In this document: piece after piece, positions 5,459 through 6,235 of the stretch
Layout: every line of letters starts with the position of its first letter
How positions within the stretch are numbered: the first letter of the stretch is position 1
DNA from: Gemmatimonadaceae bacterium
GTDB taxonomy: Bacteria > Gemmatimonadota > Gemmatimonadetes > Gemmatimonadales > Gemmatimonadaceae
Direction of reading: 5' to 3'
Assembly (NCBI GenBank): GCA_025451425.1
Contig: JANWKK010000017.1
Span: 1 to 6,235, forward strand
Length of the DNA: 6,235 nt
Position numbers and translations under genes: made by a program
Notes under the pieces: model-generated
The model's database searches: none
Seen by the model: the letters and a program-made list of their open reading frames with translations, nothing else
Told to the model about the DNA's origin: nothing

Positions 5459-5863
5459 ATGGATGGCAGCTTGTCGGCGACGCCGATCTCAACGCGCAGC
5501 ACCGGCGAACGTAGTTTTCTTGGGGTCGTCCGGCGTGGCAAGAGGCATCTCGCGCCCGTTGCGCGTGCGATGTTCTGGACGCTGGGTCTCATAACGCTTC
5601 TACTCGCGGCGCTGGGCATTCATGGCGTCATCGCCTTCAACACAAGCCCGCGTATCTACGGTCCCGAATACACGCGACCGGAGAATCTGGATCGCTTGCG
5701 GGCGCGTGGGTTGAATGCCAAACGATCGCTTGCGCTGCGAGAGTGCGCGTTAGGCATTGAGGGGCTCGAACGGTTCGTGCGACGGGAGCCGCTGCGGCGC
5801 GTGCACGAGTGTGCGTTCGGCGTGCTCGCGCTCGAGAGCGAACCGGTCGATCCGCGTCTCTGA
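5459..5863 (+). CDS. Small single-pass membrane protein, hypothetical
   Basis: From ATG 5459 the protein has 134 residues. An in-frame GTG at 5408 would add 17, and neither start has a good Shine-Dalgarno. A basic N-terminal part (VVRRGKRH) precedes one clear hydrophobic helix at ~38-60 (MFWTLGLITLLLAALG onward), then ~74 residues predicted on the other side. By the positive-inside rule the N-terminus is cytoplasmic. The soluble tail contains an imperfect 22-residue duplication, ECALGIEGLE then ECAFGVLALE, each with one Cys. Third codon positions are GC-rich, which supports coding. The helix vaguely recalls the last membrane segments of MacB/FtsX-type permeases, but nothing else does. It lies 72 bp behind the lipoprotein on the same strand with no visible terminator between, so cotranscription is possible. 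I do not recognise the family, and a decayed gene is also possible. Confidence 0.45.
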   Translation: MDGSLSATPISTRSTGERSFLGVVRRGKRHLAPVARAMFWTLGLITLLLAALGIHGVIAFNTSPRIYGPEYTRPENLDRLRARGLNAKRSLALRECALGIEGLERFVRREPLRRVHECAFGVLALESEPVDPRL

Positions 5864-5949
5864 GCACCGGGGTTGCATCCACCCATACTATAGTAGGAAC
5901 GGATGTTACCTCGACTTTTCTCCGCATAAGCCGCGTACCGACGTCGAGA
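5864..5949. other. Convergent gap with 10-bp AT palindrome
   Basis: The gap separates two convergent genes. TACTATAGTA at 5886-5895 is a perfect palindrome containing TACTAT/TATAGT, -10-like on either strand, but no -35 lies at the right distance. CTCGAC (5910-5915) and GTCGAG (5943-5948) are inverted with a 27-base loop. I see no convincing factor-independent terminator for either gene. Confidence 0.35.
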
Positions 5950-6235
5950 TCACGGCTGGAGCCGCGCCCGGATGTCGGCAAACCAGTTGTCCACTTCGAC
6001 TAACTGCGCAGCGGCCGGCTTCGCGGAGCCCGCGGGACCGAGATACACGAACTTCCCGTCGCGCGTCGCATCGAACGCCCAGTGGTAGCCGACGTACCCG
6101 AATGCCGTCGCATCGAATAGCCGATCGAGCTTCGTCACGCTGAACGCCGGCCCCGGCCCGATCTCGGCCGCGATCAATCGATTGCTTCCGTTGAGAAAAT
6201 AGAGCTCCTTCCCGTCGGCCGACCACACGGGCGAC
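5950..6235 (-). CDS. PD40/TolB-like beta-propeller protein, C-terminal fragment (gene continues past window)
   Basis: The reading frame is open to the right edge, and the stop is TGA at 5950-5952. The visible ~94 residues include one propeller strand repeat, SPVWSADGKELYFLNGSN, the classic PD40 signature (W-S-x-D-G-K-x-L/I-x-F/Y). A second blade follows (FDATRDGKFVYLGPAG), and the end is LVEVDNWFADIRARLQP. That ending closely resembles the terminal (VVxNWFxELKxRVP-like) tail of Ser/Thr protein kinases and TolB-like proteins with WD40-type sensor propellers, abundant in Acidobacteriota and Gemmatimonadota. The full protein is therefore probably either a PknB-type kinase with an extracellular propeller or a winged-helix/TolB regulator. 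The N-terminal domain that would decide is outside the window. GTG at 6228 is internal, not the start. The gene converges with the small membrane protein gene. Confidence 0.8.
   Translation of the reverse strand, partial: SPVWSADGKELYFLNGSNRLIAAEIGPGPAFSVTKLDRLFDATAFGYVGYHWAFDATRDGKFVYLGPAGSAKPAAAQLVEVDNWFADIRARLQP

Noticed and set aside
5570..5650. Remnant of a MacB/FtsX-type ABC permease
   Set aside because: Only the hydrophobic LLLAALGIHGVIAF stretch is reminiscent; the expected following TREIGIRxALGA motif is absent.
1..6235. CRISPR array, tRNA or rRNA genes
   Set aside because: No regularly spaced direct repeats and no tRNA- or rRNA-like segments were seen on either strand.

Overview
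The window looks like chromosomal DNA from a GC-rich soil-type bacterium, most likely Gemmatimonadota. This is inferred from family style, not proven. The signs are a protein ending in the PD40/TolB-like tail common in that phylum and in Acidobacteriota, a BTAD-type regulator fused to an Ig-like ectodomain, and an Ig-like lipoprotein.

Layout: (1) 1-285 holds no gene I can recognise. (2) 286-951 is the left half of an IS3-family (IS407-like) element. It has an intact orfA and an orfB cut off just before the first catalytic Asp of the DDE domain. (3) 952-~1640 is the right-hand remnant of an IS21-family element lying in the opposite orientation. It keeps its terminal direct repeats and most of istB; istA, the istB N-terminus and the left end are gone. 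The right half of the IS3 element is not found either, so one deletion probably removed both missing parts. (4) 1641-1905 is noncoding, with a repeated CGATTATCG-like motif. (5) 1906-4239 (minus) encodes a large membrane-tethered regulator: SARP-like winged helix and BTAD, AAA/STAND-type ATPase core, one transmembrane helix, an Ig-like domain and a C-terminal ectodomain. (6) 4240-4558 separates it from a divergent gene and contains a near-perfect 27-bp dyad, a 14-bp palindrome, a short direct repeat and a weak promoter candidate. (7) 4559-5386 (plus) is a lipoprotein with Ig-like regions. (8) 5459-5863 (plus) is a small single-pass membrane protein of unknown function. (9) 5950-6235 (minus) is the C-terminus of a PD40/TolB-type beta-propeller protein that runs off the window.

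The most interesting unit is 1906-5386. A one-component transmembrane regulator is divergently paired with a surface lipoprotein across a dyad-rich intergenic region. A reasonable hypothesis is that the regulator senses an envelope condition or ligand through its periplasmic Ig/C-terminal module and controls the lipoprotein, and perhaps the small membrane protein downstream. None of this is demonstrated by sequence alone. The IS scar at the left is decayed accessory DNA and seems functionally unrelated.
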